This document shows positions 1 to 11,600 of a DNA stretch of 64,000 nt, piece after piece; position 1 is the first letter of the stretch; each line of letters opens with the position of its first letter. Below the pieces are notes generated by a model that saw only the letters and a program-made list of their open reading frames with translations, searched no databases and was not told where the DNA came from. The stretch is from Gnetum montanum (taxonomy: Eukaryota > Streptophyta > Gnetopsida > Gnetales > Gnetaceae). The translations under genes and the position numbers were made by a program. Where the stretch lies: NCBI GenBank assembly GCA_015680685.1, contig MNCI01009159.1, forward strand, positions 60,915 through 124,914, in the 5' to 3' direction.

Positions 1-1832
1 TAAAAATGGAGGAGATTTGTCAATGCCTAAGCATCAATGGAGATCCATCAATGCAGTCGAAGTAGATCCTAGTTACACAAAAGATAAAGAAGGTCAAGCT
101 AGACCTAGAGGAAGGTGCACCAATGCACCTACACTAATGTAGGGGATGCATTGATGCAAAGTAGTCAGTGCATCCCCTCTTCCCCAAAACCATACTTTGC
201 ACATTAGATCTAGAGGAAAGAAGAAACCTGAGGGGGCATCTTGGAAGGACTAAAGGACATCCAAATAAAGTCATAATCATCCTAAATACCTTTGAATCAA
301 GTATGACATAAGATATCAAGATGCATCTTGAGAGATTGAGAACTTCAACCAAATATGATAGAAAATAAACACATGATGCATGAATCACTTCCCAAATCCA
401 GGGCTTGCAATTGACATACAAATTAACATTGAATGCCTCATCATTTCTCCATGACTAAGTAAAGTTAGTACCATAGCTTTAAAATTCAATCCACAAAAAT
501 AAGGACTAGATACATGACAAGATCAATGTGGAGAAATACAATTATACAATATAGATCATGACTATATTATAATATGGGGAATCTAACAAAGAAGTACCAA
601 GTGATGATGGCTGATGATAGAATTTTGTTGACATATCTACATGGAATAGGAAGAACCTGAAATGATAAGTATCTATTACACAACATTCACATCTATGATG
701 TATTCCATATCATCCATCGTTAAATTGTCTCTTACTAGCTTTTTAGCACTTGTGTGAGAATCCTGCTAGGCATGTGCTTAATCCAAAGATCAAGAGGTTG
801 ACCATCTACCTCCAGATCTCTCTTGCAAGGAATATTTCTTATATATAGGTGTTGGATTTCATGGTTGATCTTATTTATCCTTTTTTCTAGAACTATTGGT
901 TTTCTTGCCTAAATATGATGCATTGTGAAAATCCTATAAATTAGTTAAGATCCCCCAAGCATTATATATCCATTACTATAAAAATGGCCATAGAGACAAT
1001 AATAAGTGTAACCCTTAGGAGCAAGAGAGAAACATAATCACAACTATGGAATCAAGACATGTATGAGTAACTAAAAATAAGGTGATAATAAGTTAAACAA
1101 CCACCAAAATTATAAAGTACAAACCTAAATTGGTGCTTTTCCCCCATGACTAAGTTACAAGACATCTAGCTTAAAACATGTGAACCAATCAAATGAAAAG
1201 AACAAGAAGAACAAATGTTCATGAAAATGTAAAGAATCCAACCAAGGATAAATTTAAACAAGTTAAAAAAAGAGACCAAAATATTTAAAATCTTATCTTG
1301 GATGACGTCCAAACTAATTGGATTAGAAAAATGACAGATAAATAGAGTATTCTAAGGTCAAAAATATAGACACAAATGAGGTAAGGTGGGAAAGGACTGA
1401 CATGATTAAATATTAAAGCTCATAGAGTTAATACTCATGTAAGTGGAAGACTAATTTAGTACTTCATGCCATGTAACCACCACCATCACTTGGAAATAAG
1501 CTTGAGCTCACTCACTCATAATGGCAAATCACCAAGGATTCACAAGCTAGTCCTCCCTATAATAGACACCTATCTTTATTACCCTTATGAAATTGATGAT
1601 GGGACACTTGTGGTTTTCCAACAACTAGTGAGACATCAGCATCAAACATGAGTTAATTCCCTTGGATGACCAAATCCCATCTACTACTTTATCTTATTAA
1701 CTTTCTACCACATACAACAATGCATAGAGTGGAAAGAAAAAGATGAAGAATAAATGATGAATAAGAAAGAAAAGATAAGAGTGTAACACCACTAGATCCC
1801 CAATGAACCATTCAATTAGCTCATGAAATCAT
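1..1832. other. Gene-free, AT-rich decayed repeat DNA
   Basis: I see no supportable gene here. The stretch is AT-rich with stops in all frames. One landmark is CCCCCATGACTAAGTT at 1141, which on the minus strand reads as the G-rich polypurine-type motif that recurs in the Athila-like copies of this window (see 4990, 61661, 63579). It is followed on the minus strand by GAAAAG, as in the copy near 26150. This suggests an old minus-strand Gypsy remnant, but no protein domain can be read. Confidence 0.4.
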
Positions 1833-2250
1833 TTTTGACCTTTTGGTATGTCAAAACCTTAGAGAAAATAGAGAATGTAGAAGGTGTGTGTGTAATCTTA
1901 TAGGATAATAAGCAAGTCAATTAACAAAGGACTTCAAATAGAGAGATAAGACTTTAAGAACATAAGCTACAATGATGAAATAAAGGCTAAAGAGGACAAG
2001 ATAAGAACATGGATGTTAATGGAGTTTATGAGTCAAATGAAGATGTTTTGAGGATTGTTGGAACCAAAAGGTCAAAGAAATACTTCAGATCTCAAAGTGT
2101 ATTTGGAAGATAGATGTATCACTAAAATAGCATATATCTATCTAGCATAGTAGACATCTATAGGAATATGTCTCATAGTAGACATCTCTCCTACATTGAA
2201 ACTAGTCATAGATTGACTTCTCATCCTTGAAGTAGACTTCTATAATAGTT
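1833..2250 (+). repeat. Copia-like 5' LTR remnant
   Basis: The sequence starting TGACCTTTTGGTATGTC and running to about 2240 is clearly homologous to the beginning of the complete LTR at 23499-24560, and in inverse orientation to 28256-27191. Similarity stops near 2250, so about 650 bp of the LTR is missing. It carries degenerate copies of the palindrome TAGAYRTCTA (for example TAGACATCTA near 2150). I infer that it is the left LTR of the Copia-like element interrupted at 4158. Confidence 0.6.
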
Positions 2251-2259
2251 GTTTGATAG

Positions 2260-2790
2260 TCATTGCATGAATTGGGTTGAATAAGAACCAAATAGTGAAG
2301 GTGAGATAACCCTCCTATCAAGAAGAGTTCAAAGACTTCTTGCAAGGAAAGGAAGAAGCTTCAATTAACCAAGGTCCAATCAATTCAATACCAAAGGTAA
2401 AGAGAAAGGTAAAAATTTTACACATTCAAATTTTGATGCATTTTCTATAAAATGATGGGTGTGTAGTAGAAGAGGCCATGTGGCCTTCAAATGTCCTAGT
2501 ACTTGAAAGTTGCAATGGAAAGATAAAAATGAAGCTAATTCAAAAAAGAAAAACTTCTACACTAGCTGGGATGATGGAGAAAAAAGCAAGGAAGAGGTAG
2601 ATGATGCTACAAAGGACTCACATCTCATATGCATGGTAATCACAAATGAAAATTATATAGAAGTCTCTAATGAATCAAAAAGATAAAAACAATGAAAGGT
2701 ATAGTAAACTGTGTGAGGAAATTATTATTTTACATTATCTACTTAAAAAGGTAAAGAAAAACATGCATAAAAAAATCTCTAAACTTTATA
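2260..2790 (+). pseudogene. Copia-type gag fragment with zinc knuckle
   Basis: One plus frame gives a lysine-rich gag-like stretch with a CCHC zinc knuckle at 2453-2494. The spacing is exactly C-x2-C-x4-H-x4-C, except that the first Cys codon is TGA (expected TGY). The visible part reads WVCSRRGHVAFKC. A charged segment (KEEVDDATKDSHLICMV) follows, as is common after the knuckle in Sire/Tork-like gag. Stops and frame breaks show it is dead. In life it would be the RNA-binding capsid protein. Confidence 0.5.
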
Positions 2791-4158
2791 CTTTATGCTC
2801 TAAGTTAAAAAGGGAACTCTTAGATGTAAATGTTGAGGTTTAGTTACTAACCCATTTGGATGAGTAGAAGTGTAGGGTCATACAAGAGGAAAGGATCAAT
2901 AAAAATGAGAAGAAGTATCAAAATCAGCATAATAGTGAAAATTAGGAGGATACCTCTCAAAAAAAATGCTCACACTAGTTCAACTTCAAATAAGATTAGG
3001 TTTGATAATGCCATTCAAATTAGGGAGACCTTATATTTTTGTTGCAAAAAATGTGGTCATGAACAAGGTTATTATCATTCTTATATAGAGTAAAATAATG
3101 TGACTACTTGGTCTTGTCAAGAAGAGTTTAGTAAGTATATCTTGTAGGGTAAAAAAACTTGGAGAACGAGAGAGAAAGAAGGTGGAATAGCCTCAAAATA
3201 AATGAAGGGATTAGGATTGCTAACTATCAAAAATTACGAGTTCTCCCACCTTGAAGAACATGAACATGGTAAAGAAGGAATCTCACATGAGTTTGAGGAC
3301 ACATACAGAAGTGCTGATGAAATAAAATTACATGGTAGGAAGGTATTCTATGATGGGGGACCTCATCTCAAACTCCATTGGTCATGTTCATATTAGAGGT
3401 CAAGTAAGGTAAGTAATAGTAAGTCTCTGTTACTTTGCTTGCTAGATTAAATTATGGATTAATTAGAAAATTCATTAAAAACTATTTAAACTTATTAGTT
3501 AATAAAAGAGAGACTCACCTAATCTTCTAGGATGTTAAGGTGTAGATAGCATGTGACCAACACAAGTTGAAAGCATCTCAAAGTTAAGGTTTTGCAAGTA
3601 TACATCATATTGAGACATATTTGTATATCCTTGCTTCAACACATATTATGTTCATACTATCTATTGATATAAAATGTGTTGATAAATCAATTTCTATGAT
3701 TGGTGTGAGTATATAATAGTTTGAAATAGTGAAGGCGTTAGATCAAATTGAAAATCTTCAAAGGGGATCATTTGTATCTCATAATATTTATCATCTAGTG
3801 AAAATGCTACTAACAAGAGACTTTAAGATCTTCATATTGTGTCATTATAATGGTTTATAGATTTATTTCCACAAGTGGAAGTAACTCATGATTGATTGAT
3901 TAACTAATGGATATGTAACAATGAGTTGAATAGCATTGGTGTTTTGTGATGACAAAGAAATTCTTGCTGACAAGATCCTTAGAAGCTTAAGGGGAGATTA
4001 CCTTTATTCACAATAGTTGATTTAAAAGATGGGACATATAAGTAGGGGGAGCATCAATGTAGGGGAGTCTATGCAGATTCTCTCTAAGTCATAATACTTA
4101 GTGAAAAGCTTTCACTCATAAAATAAGCAACAAAAAGAATATTCATATCTAGTAAAAG
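2791..4158 (+). other. Degenerate internal Copia-like sequence, left part
   Basis: No pol domain can be read with confidence. A second cysteine-rich stretch (CCKKCGHEQGYYHSY) is encoded near 3040-3085. The region ends abruptly at the LTR at 4159. Its continuation is inferred to start at 22343, because the two flanks carry related 5-bp ends (AAAAG at 4154-4158, TAAAG at 22343-22347). Confidence 0.4.
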
Positions 4159-4848
4159 TGATGAGCAGAGAGGTATCCCTACACACGATCCATTCGAATT
4201 CCAAGGATTAAGTGCTTATGCACCTTTACAGAACCTAGATAGGTTAGTCAATTGTTGTCTTCCCAAGCTTACTTATATCATGCAATTGTATGGTTAAGTA
4301 AATTTGAGGTATATGATTTTTATATATTTTTATGTTTTATGCCCTAGTGCTACAAAGGGAGAAGTGAACTAATTAAGTAACTAATTTAATTTAACTAATT
4401 GACTATGCTCTAACTAGTCCTAACACCAGCATCCGTTCCCACTTGTCGTACACATCCTAAACCAGTGCAACACTACTGGGATTACCAAACACTAATCGTT
4501 ACTAGGTTACCAAGTGTTCCACACATGCTCGAAGTGGTTGTACTGAGTGTACTTACTTGGGAGAGTTAACAAGGTAAGAAAGAGAATATTAATTAACTAA
4601 TGAAAGCATTAAATAACTGTAAATAACATTACATAAGCTATTCTGAATACTACAAGGTTTATCACAAAGTTCATCTTTATTTTCGACCACAAGGTGTGCT
4701 TAGGTACACAATGCTCGAATAAAGATCCGTTCACTTTATGAAGCCTACTATGGGCACTCAGAAATAATTCTAACTCTAAGGAAGGAAAACTACAAGAGTT
4801 CGAATAAGGGACTAAGACTAACTATGCAAACCAAGCTCACCTACCTCT

Positions 4849-4856
4849 TATTTATA
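4849..4856 (-). promoter_or_regulatory. LTR TATA box
   Basis: TATAAATA is read on the minus strand, about 133 bp inside U3. The same box stands at the same relative place in the other four Athila-like LTRs of the window, which supports its role as the retroelement core promoter. Confidence 0.65.
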
Positions 4857-4859
4857 GGC

Positions 4860-4988
4860 GATGAGGCAGGTCCCAACATTGGATGCTTGATATCGCTTAG
4901 TGAGCTCCAATATCACAGACCTGATATCATAGATGCGATATCATGGCCCTGATATTGCAAATGCATGACCTCGATATCACAATTCATC
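4860..4988. repeat. GATATC palindrome array in U3
   Basis: The stretch between TATA box and PPT contains repeated GATATC/AATATC cores (GATATCGC, GATATCAT, GATATTGC, CGATATCAC) about every 20 bases. The same array is seen at 22265-22340 and, better preserved, at 61570-61655. It occupies the upstream promoter position of the LTR. Confidence 0.6.
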
Positions 4989-4989
4989 A

Positions 4990-6870
4990 TACCCCCACGA
5001 CTAAATGAAAACTCATCCTCAAGTTCCTTACAAAATATTGGGAAGGTATGGGATTATTGACTGAATGACAATTGATGGTGACATGGGTGATAGACTCAAA
5101 GTACCTAGTGAATGGATCGACAAACATATTATAGAATTGGTGTTCATAACCATTATGATGAATACTATACATAGATGACATCCAGATCCTCATTTGACAA
5201 CTTGAAGAGAAAGAGAGAGAGAGAAAAGAGAATGAGATGCATTGCTGTTGATGTCAAAAATGTGCACTCTATTGCTTATCCATAGCCACGTGATGAAGCA
5301 TGTTCCTTGCATAATTGCTCCCGCTCTAGTCCATCCCAATTACTCCCTCCTATCCTAGTCCATTGTTCATATGGTTTCCATCTACACACACAACATATTC
5401 ATAAATTAGCAAGGATAGATAAGATACAATGTAGTTGATACCTTACCCCAATATGAAGTACCTTGGCTGGGTTATGGGTATGGCAAATACTGGGTTAGAG
5501 GTTTTTAACTGATAACTACCCAAGGTGTAGGGGTGAGATAGGTAATAGAATGGAAAAATTTGTAACAGGGCCCCCACGATTAAGAGAGAACCTCCAGTAG
5601 CAATAGGGTGAAAATATTGTAGGAACAAGAAAGATAAGAGAAATAACATCGGTGAAGCCAATAAAATGGATGTCATGGATGGGGATGAAATGATAAATGG
5701 TTGATTGTGAGGAATTTTTAAGGGAAAGAACTTAACAATTGTACCATAAAGGAATGTCAGTGAGTCCTTCCCAAAGTAGGCTCATGCCTTTTATGCCCTG
5801 ACAGACCCATAAACCAAAGAGTCCGTAGGCTCTAGCAATGATGTATGGAACAATGGTTAAGAACTTACCCACAAGAAGTTACCAAAGATGAAGAATTCCT
5901 CAACCAAGATATAGACTGATCATAAAATCAACAATGAGGTGGAATATGGGAAGAAATATGGAAGGAGAGGAGAAAATGGAATGGAAGCCCAAGAGCAAGG
6001 TTGTGTAAAGTCCCTTGTGTATTAGATGGTTATAGTGATTAAATAGAATTCATTCCAAATCCATATTCAAACAAACCATATTCAGTGACCTTGCATCAAC
6101 ACATTTGACCAACCTGTCCTCTTGAAGCAACAAGAATGCATTCATAGAGTCACCACCATTCCAAGGAGAGAAAGATAAAGTAGCAGGAAGCGAGAAAGGG
6201 CCTTAGTTAGAAGAAACCTTTAGGCATGGATAACATGTCTTTCCAGTGCCATAACCAATGCTTCTAGCCAATATTTCGTTATTATGTCTAAGGGGTGTGC
6301 TTTGAATTCTCACCATATATATATATATATATATTGATGTGAGAACCACACCATGCAAAGACTTATTTGATTCATTCGACTTCTTGATGTTTGGTCATCG
6401 GCGAAATGGTGGAAAACCCATGAAAAGCATCCAAGTACCCAAGAGAATAGCCAACACAAGTGCGTCGAATCCCCTTGAAGTCACACCCTTTTCAACCATT
6501 GAGTTCTTCCTTGGTTCGAAGAATACCAAGTCTCTAATTCATTAATAAGTTTATTTAGAAAAAGGGACAGTACATTTCCAAGACAAGGGAGACCATAGAG
6601 TTAAATGGAGGAATGGTTGATGTGGACTCATTACCTATTTTATCAAAAGAATCATATCTTAGTATCAACATTGAAAATCAAAGGTAAAAACCAAACATTA
6701 GCAATCAACACTATTATAGTACAATCCACCATCATGAGCATTTATTGTATGACAAATGAAAGTAAATCGAACAAAGAAATAGTAAAAATATGAATGATGG
6801 TGTAAAAAAAATAAAAAAAAATTGAAAAGATGTGTAAAAAATATACAAAAAGAGCTGAGGGCTTAGAATG
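4990..6870 (-). other. 3' non-coding region and PPT of outer Athila-like element
   Basis: The PPT is read on the minus strand as GTGGGGGTA at 4990-4998, touching the 3' LTR. No reading frame is supported in the following 1.9 kb. Two further G-rich motifs resembling the PPT occur near 5571 and 6889 (minus-strand TTATGGGGG type). Their order and spacing are conserved in the third copy (61661, about 62230, 63579). Athila elements often carry an env-like frame here, but none can be read. Confidence 0.6.
6315..6334. repeat. (TA)n microsatellite
   Basis: About ten TA dinucleotides lie in the 3' non-coding part of the outer Athila-like element. Confidence 0.9.
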
Positions 6871-6871
6871 G

Positions 6872-8110
6872 TTAGAATTGGTGGCCATCTCCCCCATAAC
6901 TGAGTTGGAAGGAGGAGATCCAAAATAACAAGCAGGGTTGTCCACCAACAGAGGTAGTATTGGTACTAGTTGTTCTAGGCTCATGGAAAGGTTTGGTTTG
7001 TTGGATGTTGACCAACAATTTCTTATCTTGGTTGTCAAGTTTGTAAATCATCATGGCCCTTGAAGAAAAAGTTGCATGAATAATATAAGGTCCTTCCCAC
7101 AATGTTCGAAATTTAGTGCATTGTGGCATGTGTGTGGGGTTGCAATAAAGAACCTTATCTTCTAGTTGGTATTTAACTTTTCTAATTTTTAGGTCATGAC
7201 GTTGTTTATTAAAGGCCTCATGCAATTCATTAGATGACAGGGTGACTAATCAGTTATCATCTAGCAAGTTAAGGTTCATTAACCATTCTTTTTATGCTAG
7301 ATTGAGGTCAAGGTTGAGGTCATATGCCATGGATAGTGTACGAAGCTATGCCTAGATAGGAAGCATTGGAAGTTTCCCATACACTAACTCATAGTGAGAG
7401 TAGCCTATACGGAGTTTTCATGTGGAGCGGTATGCCCAAAGAGCATCATTTAGTTTGGTGCTCCAGTCTTACCTATATTTGCTAATGGTTCATGTCAATA
7501 TTTTTGTAATCTCCCTATTAGTGACCTTGGCTTAACCGTTCACTTAAGGATGATATGGTGTAGTCAGCTTGTGTTCCACTCCTAAGCGTTGCATCAACTT
7601 CCAAAAATTCGCACCTGTAAAATGTGTACCATTATCTAAAATAAGTGCACGAGGCACACCAAACCTATTTATGATTTGTTGTTGAACAAATCATCAGTGG
7701 TAGATGTTATATAGTCCATAATAGTGGCTACTTCTGCCCATTTTGTAAAATAGTCAACAACAACAATGTAGGCTTTTCCATTGGAAATTAGTGTAATAGG
7801 CCCCATAAAATCAATTTTCCATATATCGAAGGGTTCTAAAGGTTGAATCCATTGTTGTGGATCCTCCATTCTAGCAGTTATTCCCCCATCACATTGGTAG
7901 CGTTCACAAGATTAGATAAAATGATGAGCATCCTGGAACAATGTAGGCCAATAATATCTTGCAAGTAGGATTTTAATGGTTGTTCATCTCTTTGCGTAAT
8001 GACCCCCACAAGGGCCCTCATGAGCATCTTGGAGAACTTGTAATTGATCTACATTGATAACACACAATCAAACCAAGCCATTGGAGCATACCTTATAAAG
8101 ATACCTGTTG
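6872..8110 (-). pseudogene. Integrase of outer Athila-like element (decayed)
   Basis: The minus strand encodes the HHCC region (CGGH near 8020, CERYQ near 7900) and the core with WKIDFMGPI (first Asp) and LDNGTHF (second Asp). The third motif near 7540 reads NG*AKVTNRE, where family members have a catalytic Glu in place of Lys, and Gln codons on both sides are now TAA. The C-terminal part with EGPYIIH and a tail to about 6872 follows. The enzyme would insert retroelement cDNA into chromosomes. The lost Glu and several stops make it non-functional; every change fits a C-to-T or G-to-A transition. Confidence 0.8.
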
Positions 8111-8750
8111 ATTTCCATGAAATACTTGACTCGATGTAGAAACTGCTATTTCTTTTTAATGTCTAACTCTTATGATGTTTCTTTTGTAAGGAGATAGGTA
8201 AGAATGCTACTATACCAATTTATTTCCATGGTTAATTGATTATTTAATACACCTGCAAAGAGGAATTCATCAAGAAACCAATCAGAAAGTGGATATTCAT
8301 CCTCTTTGTTGTCCCATCTTAACCGAGGTAAATGCTCAGCAACAACGTTCTCGATGCCTTTACAATCTATCATCATAAGATCAAACTATTGTAAGATTAT
8401 GAGCCATTATATAATGCGAGGGCTCACTATTGGTTTATTTAGCAAGAACCAAACTACACTATGATCTATGTGTATAAACACCTTATAGCCCAATACATAA
8501 TGCCTAAACTTATCTAGTACAAACACCATAGCCATTAACTCCTTTTCTATTGTGGTGTGGTTAAGCTATGCACCAACAATACTTCAACTCATGCAATGAA
8601 TGTAATAGGATCATTTCTAGTCATCTAACTATGTGAGTACAACTCCTAAGGCAAAGTTGGATGCATCAGTCATTATATGGAATGAATTGGACCAGTCAGG
8701 AGCTTGTAGAATGGGTGTTTTTACAAGCTTCTATTTCAAGGTTTGGAAAG
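8111..8750 (-). pseudogene. RNase H of outer Athila-like element (decayed)
   Basis: The minus strand encodes TDASNFALG (first catalytic Asp), EKELMAMVFVLDKFRHY (Glu) and FIHIDH (Asp), then the typical tail with WDNKEDEYPLSDWF. Several codons are stops. The domain begins exactly where the second Athila-like element was inserted; its missing upstream part continues at 17052. Confidence 0.8.
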
Positions 8751-8755
8751 CTAGA
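8751..8755. repeat. Target-site duplication, left (inner Athila-like)
   Basis: CTAGA directly precedes the LTR. CTAGC directly follows the other LTR at 17047-17051. Four of five bases match. Removing the insert restores one continuous RNase H/RT reading region, as in the homologous segment near 11620. Confidence 0.75.
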
Positions 8756-9437
8756 TGATGAGCGGCGAGGTACCCCTATGCTCAACCATAAGAATACGAG
8801 CATTTCACACGCGATCCGGTTGAACTCCAAGGACTAAGTGCTTAGGCGCCCTAATGGAACACTCAAGGTTAATCAATCGTTGTCTTCCCAAACTTACTTG
8901 TATTTTCATGGTTGTATGGTTAAGTAAGCTTGAGGTACATAATTTTTATAGCTTTTATGTTTTTATGTCCTGCTGCTAATAAGGGAGGAGAGAGAGAGAT
9001 AACTAAGTGACTAATTTAACTTAACTACCAATTAACTAGGCTTTAAACTAATCTTAACACCAGTATCCATTCTCACTTGCCGTACACATCCTAAACTAGC
9101 GCAACACTATTGGGATTACAAACGCTAATCATTACTGGGTTACCAAGTATTACACGCATGCTCGAAGTGATCGTACTGTGTGTGCTAATAATAGAAATGT
9201 AAAGTGCATAAAATAAAATAAAATAAATGCAGAAGAAAATAAAATAAAGGAAATGAGTAAGAAAACAAATCTCAAGTGCTGCAAGGATGAATCCAAGAGC
9301 TCATCTTTATTGCCATACACAAGGTATGCTCAAGTACACAATGCTCGAATAAAGATCCGTCCACACTTAGACCTCCTACTGCGGGCACTTGGCTAGAGTT
9401 TCGCTACTTGACTGCTAAAAGACTTCCTCCTTTAAAT

Positions 9438-9468
9438 TCTTCTTCTTTTCTTCTTCTTCTTCTTCTTC
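9438..9468. repeat. (TTC)n tract in LTR
   Basis: A TTC/CTT microsatellite (GAA on the element's sense strand) lies just downstream of the TATA box, in the presumed transcribed leader. It is present also at about 16815-16845 in the other LTR. Confidence 0.85.
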
Positions 9469-9496
9469 ACTTCCCCTATTGTATGCTTGGGCACTG

Positions 9497-9504
9497 TATT
9501 TATA
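9497..9504 (-). promoter_or_regulatory. LTR TATA box
   Basis: TATAAATA on the minus strand within AAGCTTATAAATACAG, about 200 bp from the U3 end. Confidence 0.65.
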
Positions 9505-9509
9505 AGCTT

Positions 9510-9700
9510 GGGAGAAACTACTCTAATAATTACAAAAACTGCCACTCTAATTTTAGAGAAACTGCCCCTCTAATAATAACCACTCTAATAATTAGAGTAA
9601 CTGCTCTAATAATTAGAGTAAATGCCCTAATAATAACCACTATAATTATTAGAGTAACTACTCTAATAATTACCACTCTAATTATTAGAGTAACCACTCT
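9510..9700. repeat. CTCTAAT-W-ATTAGAG palindrome array in U3
   Basis: The palindrome CTCTAATAATTAGAG (7-bp arms, one central base) and variants are repeated about seven times between TATA box and PPT. A shorter array is at about 16885-17040. Neither the outer nor the third Athila-like LTR has this motif; they carry GATATC arrays in the same position. Confidence 0.8.
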
Positions 9701-9705
9701 CATCA

Positions 9706-10440
9706 TACCCCCATGACTGAATGAAAACTTATCCTTGAGTTCCTTACAAAATATTGGAAAGGTATGGGATTATTGACTAATTGACAACTGATGGATAATA
9801 GACTCAACATGCCCAGTGGACGGATCAATAAGCATATTACAACATTGTGGTGAACACTCATACATAAATGACATCCAAGCCTTTATTTGGTAGCTTGTAG
9901 AGAAATAGAGAGAAAGAAAATGAAGCATGTTGCCACCAATGCTAAGATTGTGCCTTCCATTATTTATCCATAGCCACGCCACTAGATTTTCCCCTTTCAT
10001 AAATGCTCCAGTTCCAATCCATCCTTATTGCTTCCTCCAAGCCTAGTCCATTATTTGTATGATCACCATTTGCACACACAACATAGTTACAATTGAGCAA
10101 GGATAGATAAACCATAATGAAGTTGATACCTTGCCTCGAGATGAAGCACATTGGCTGAGTTTTGGTTATGGCAAAAACTAGTTTTAGAGATTTATCATAG
10201 GTGACTAACCAAGGTGTAGGGGTTAGGTGAATAGTAAAATGGAGAAAATTGAAAAATTTATGCTAGGGCCTCCACGACTAAGAGCGAACCTTCGGTAGCT
10301 ATAAGATGAAAAAATATGAGAAACAAGAAAGACGGGAAAAAATAACAATGGCAATGCCAATAAAATGGATGTCATGGATGGGGATAAAACAAGAAATGAT
10401 CAATTGTAGAAAATGTTTAAGGGAAAGAAGTTAACAGCAC
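9706..10440 (-). other. 3' non-coding region of inner Athila-like element, shortened
   Basis: Homologous to 4990-5735 of the outer element and 61661-62395 of the third copy. It then breaks near 10437 (after GTTAAC) straight into integrase sequence. The roughly 1.9 kb between these points in the outer element (5735-7650) is missing. No gene is seen. Confidence 0.7.
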
Positions 10441-10930
10441 ATGGCACACCAAACCTATTTATGATTAACTTCTGAAAAGTTGCACCTGTGAAGTGTGTTC
10501 CATTATTTGAGATAAGTGCATGTGGTACACCAAACCTATTTACGATTTGTTGTTGCACAAATCGTGCAGCTGTAGATGATGTGTAGTCTGTAACAGTAGT
10601 TGATTCAACCCATTTTGTTAGATAGTCTATAGCAACAATGATGTAAGATTTTCCATTGGACATTGGTGTAATGGGTCCCATAAAGTCTATTCCCCAAATG
10701 TCGAAGGGTTCTAAAGGTTGAATCCATTATTGTAGATCCTACATTCTAGCAGTCATTCCCCCATCACGTTGATAGTGCCTGCAAGATTGGATAAATTGAT
10801 GGGCATCCCGAAATACTGTTGGCTAGTAATATCTTACAAGTAGGATCTTAATAGCCATTTGTCTCCCTGCATAGTGACCCCCATAAGGGCCCTCATGAGC
10901 ATCTTGGAGAACTCTTAGTTGGTCCACCTC
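10441..10930 (-). pseudogene. Integrase of inner element, truncated with junction duplication
   Basis: The minus strand encodes an integrase core with [12 protein letters not shown] and [12 protein letters not shown]. Shortly after the second motif the frame repeats NRFGVP, because CACCAAACCTATTTA at 10447-10461 duplicates 10539-10553, and then the domain ends in unrelated 3' sequence. The catalytic Glu motif and the C-terminal domain are absent. Upstream (10740-10900) is a decayed HHCC zinc region. Compared with the outer element this is an internal deletion with a short template repeat at the breakpoint. Confidence 0.75.
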
Positions 10931-10949
10931 GGGCACATACCATTGAACC

Positions 10950-11600
10950 AAGCCATTAGGACACACTCTGTAAAGTTGTCTATTGATCTCCATGAAGTAC
11001 TTGGCTCTGTGAAGAAACTTTTATTTCTTCCTAAAGTCCAGCTCTTGTGGTGTTTTTTGGGTAAGGAGATAGGTGAGAATGCTACTATACCAATTCGTCT
11101 CCATGGGTTGGTTATTCACTACACCGGCAAAGAGGGCTTCATCAGGAAAATGATCAGACATTACATATTCATCCTCTTTGTTGTCCCAATGCAACTGAGA
11201 TAAATGATCTGCAACTACGTTCTCGGTGCCCTTTCGACCGATCATTGTTAGATCAAACTCCTGTAGGATTACCAGCCATCGTATAATACAAGGGCTAACC
11301 ATTGGCTTATTCATAAGGAACCAGATTGCACAATGATCCATATGGATGAACACTTTATAACCTAACACATAGTGCCTAAACTTATCCAGTGTAAACACTA
11401 CAGCCATTAATTCTTTTTCTGTAGTTGTGTAGTTAAGTTGTGCACCGATGATACTCCTACTTGCATAGTGGATGTAGTAAGGATGTTTTTGGTCATCTAA
11501 CTATGTAAGTATGGCTCCTAAGACATAATTGGAAGCATCAGTCATTATATGGAATGGTCTGGACTAGTCAGGGGCTTGTAGAATGGGAGTTTCTACAAGC
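10950..11600 (-). pseudogene. RNase H of inner Athila-like element
   Basis: Read on the minus strand: MTDAS-type start near 11560, then MAVVFTLDKFRHYVLGYKVF with the His/Asp pair FIHMDH, then the tether with WDNKEDEYVMSDHF (11407-11021 is open). It would remove RNA from the RNA:DNA hybrid during reverse transcription. A few stops lie upstream (11410-11560). It is homologous to 8170-8750. Confidence 0.8.

Larger units (their letters stand above)
4159..4989 (-). repeat. Outer Athila-like element, 3' LTR
   Basis: The 831-bp repeat is bounded by TGATGAG (4159) and TTCATCA (4989). It is homologous along its length to 21545-22342. On the minus strand U3 starts at 4989, directly after the PPT. A TATA box lies at 4849-4856, and R/U5 runs down to 4159. 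Confidence 0.85.
8756..9705 (-). repeat. Inner Athila-like element, 3' LTR
   Basis: The 950-bp repeat runs from TGATGAG to CTCATCA and is nearly identical by eye to 16132-17046 (915 bp). The length difference lies mainly in the palindromic array upstream of the TATA box. On the minus strand the PPT (TGGGGGTA, 9706-9713) touches its U3 end. Confidence 0.9.
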
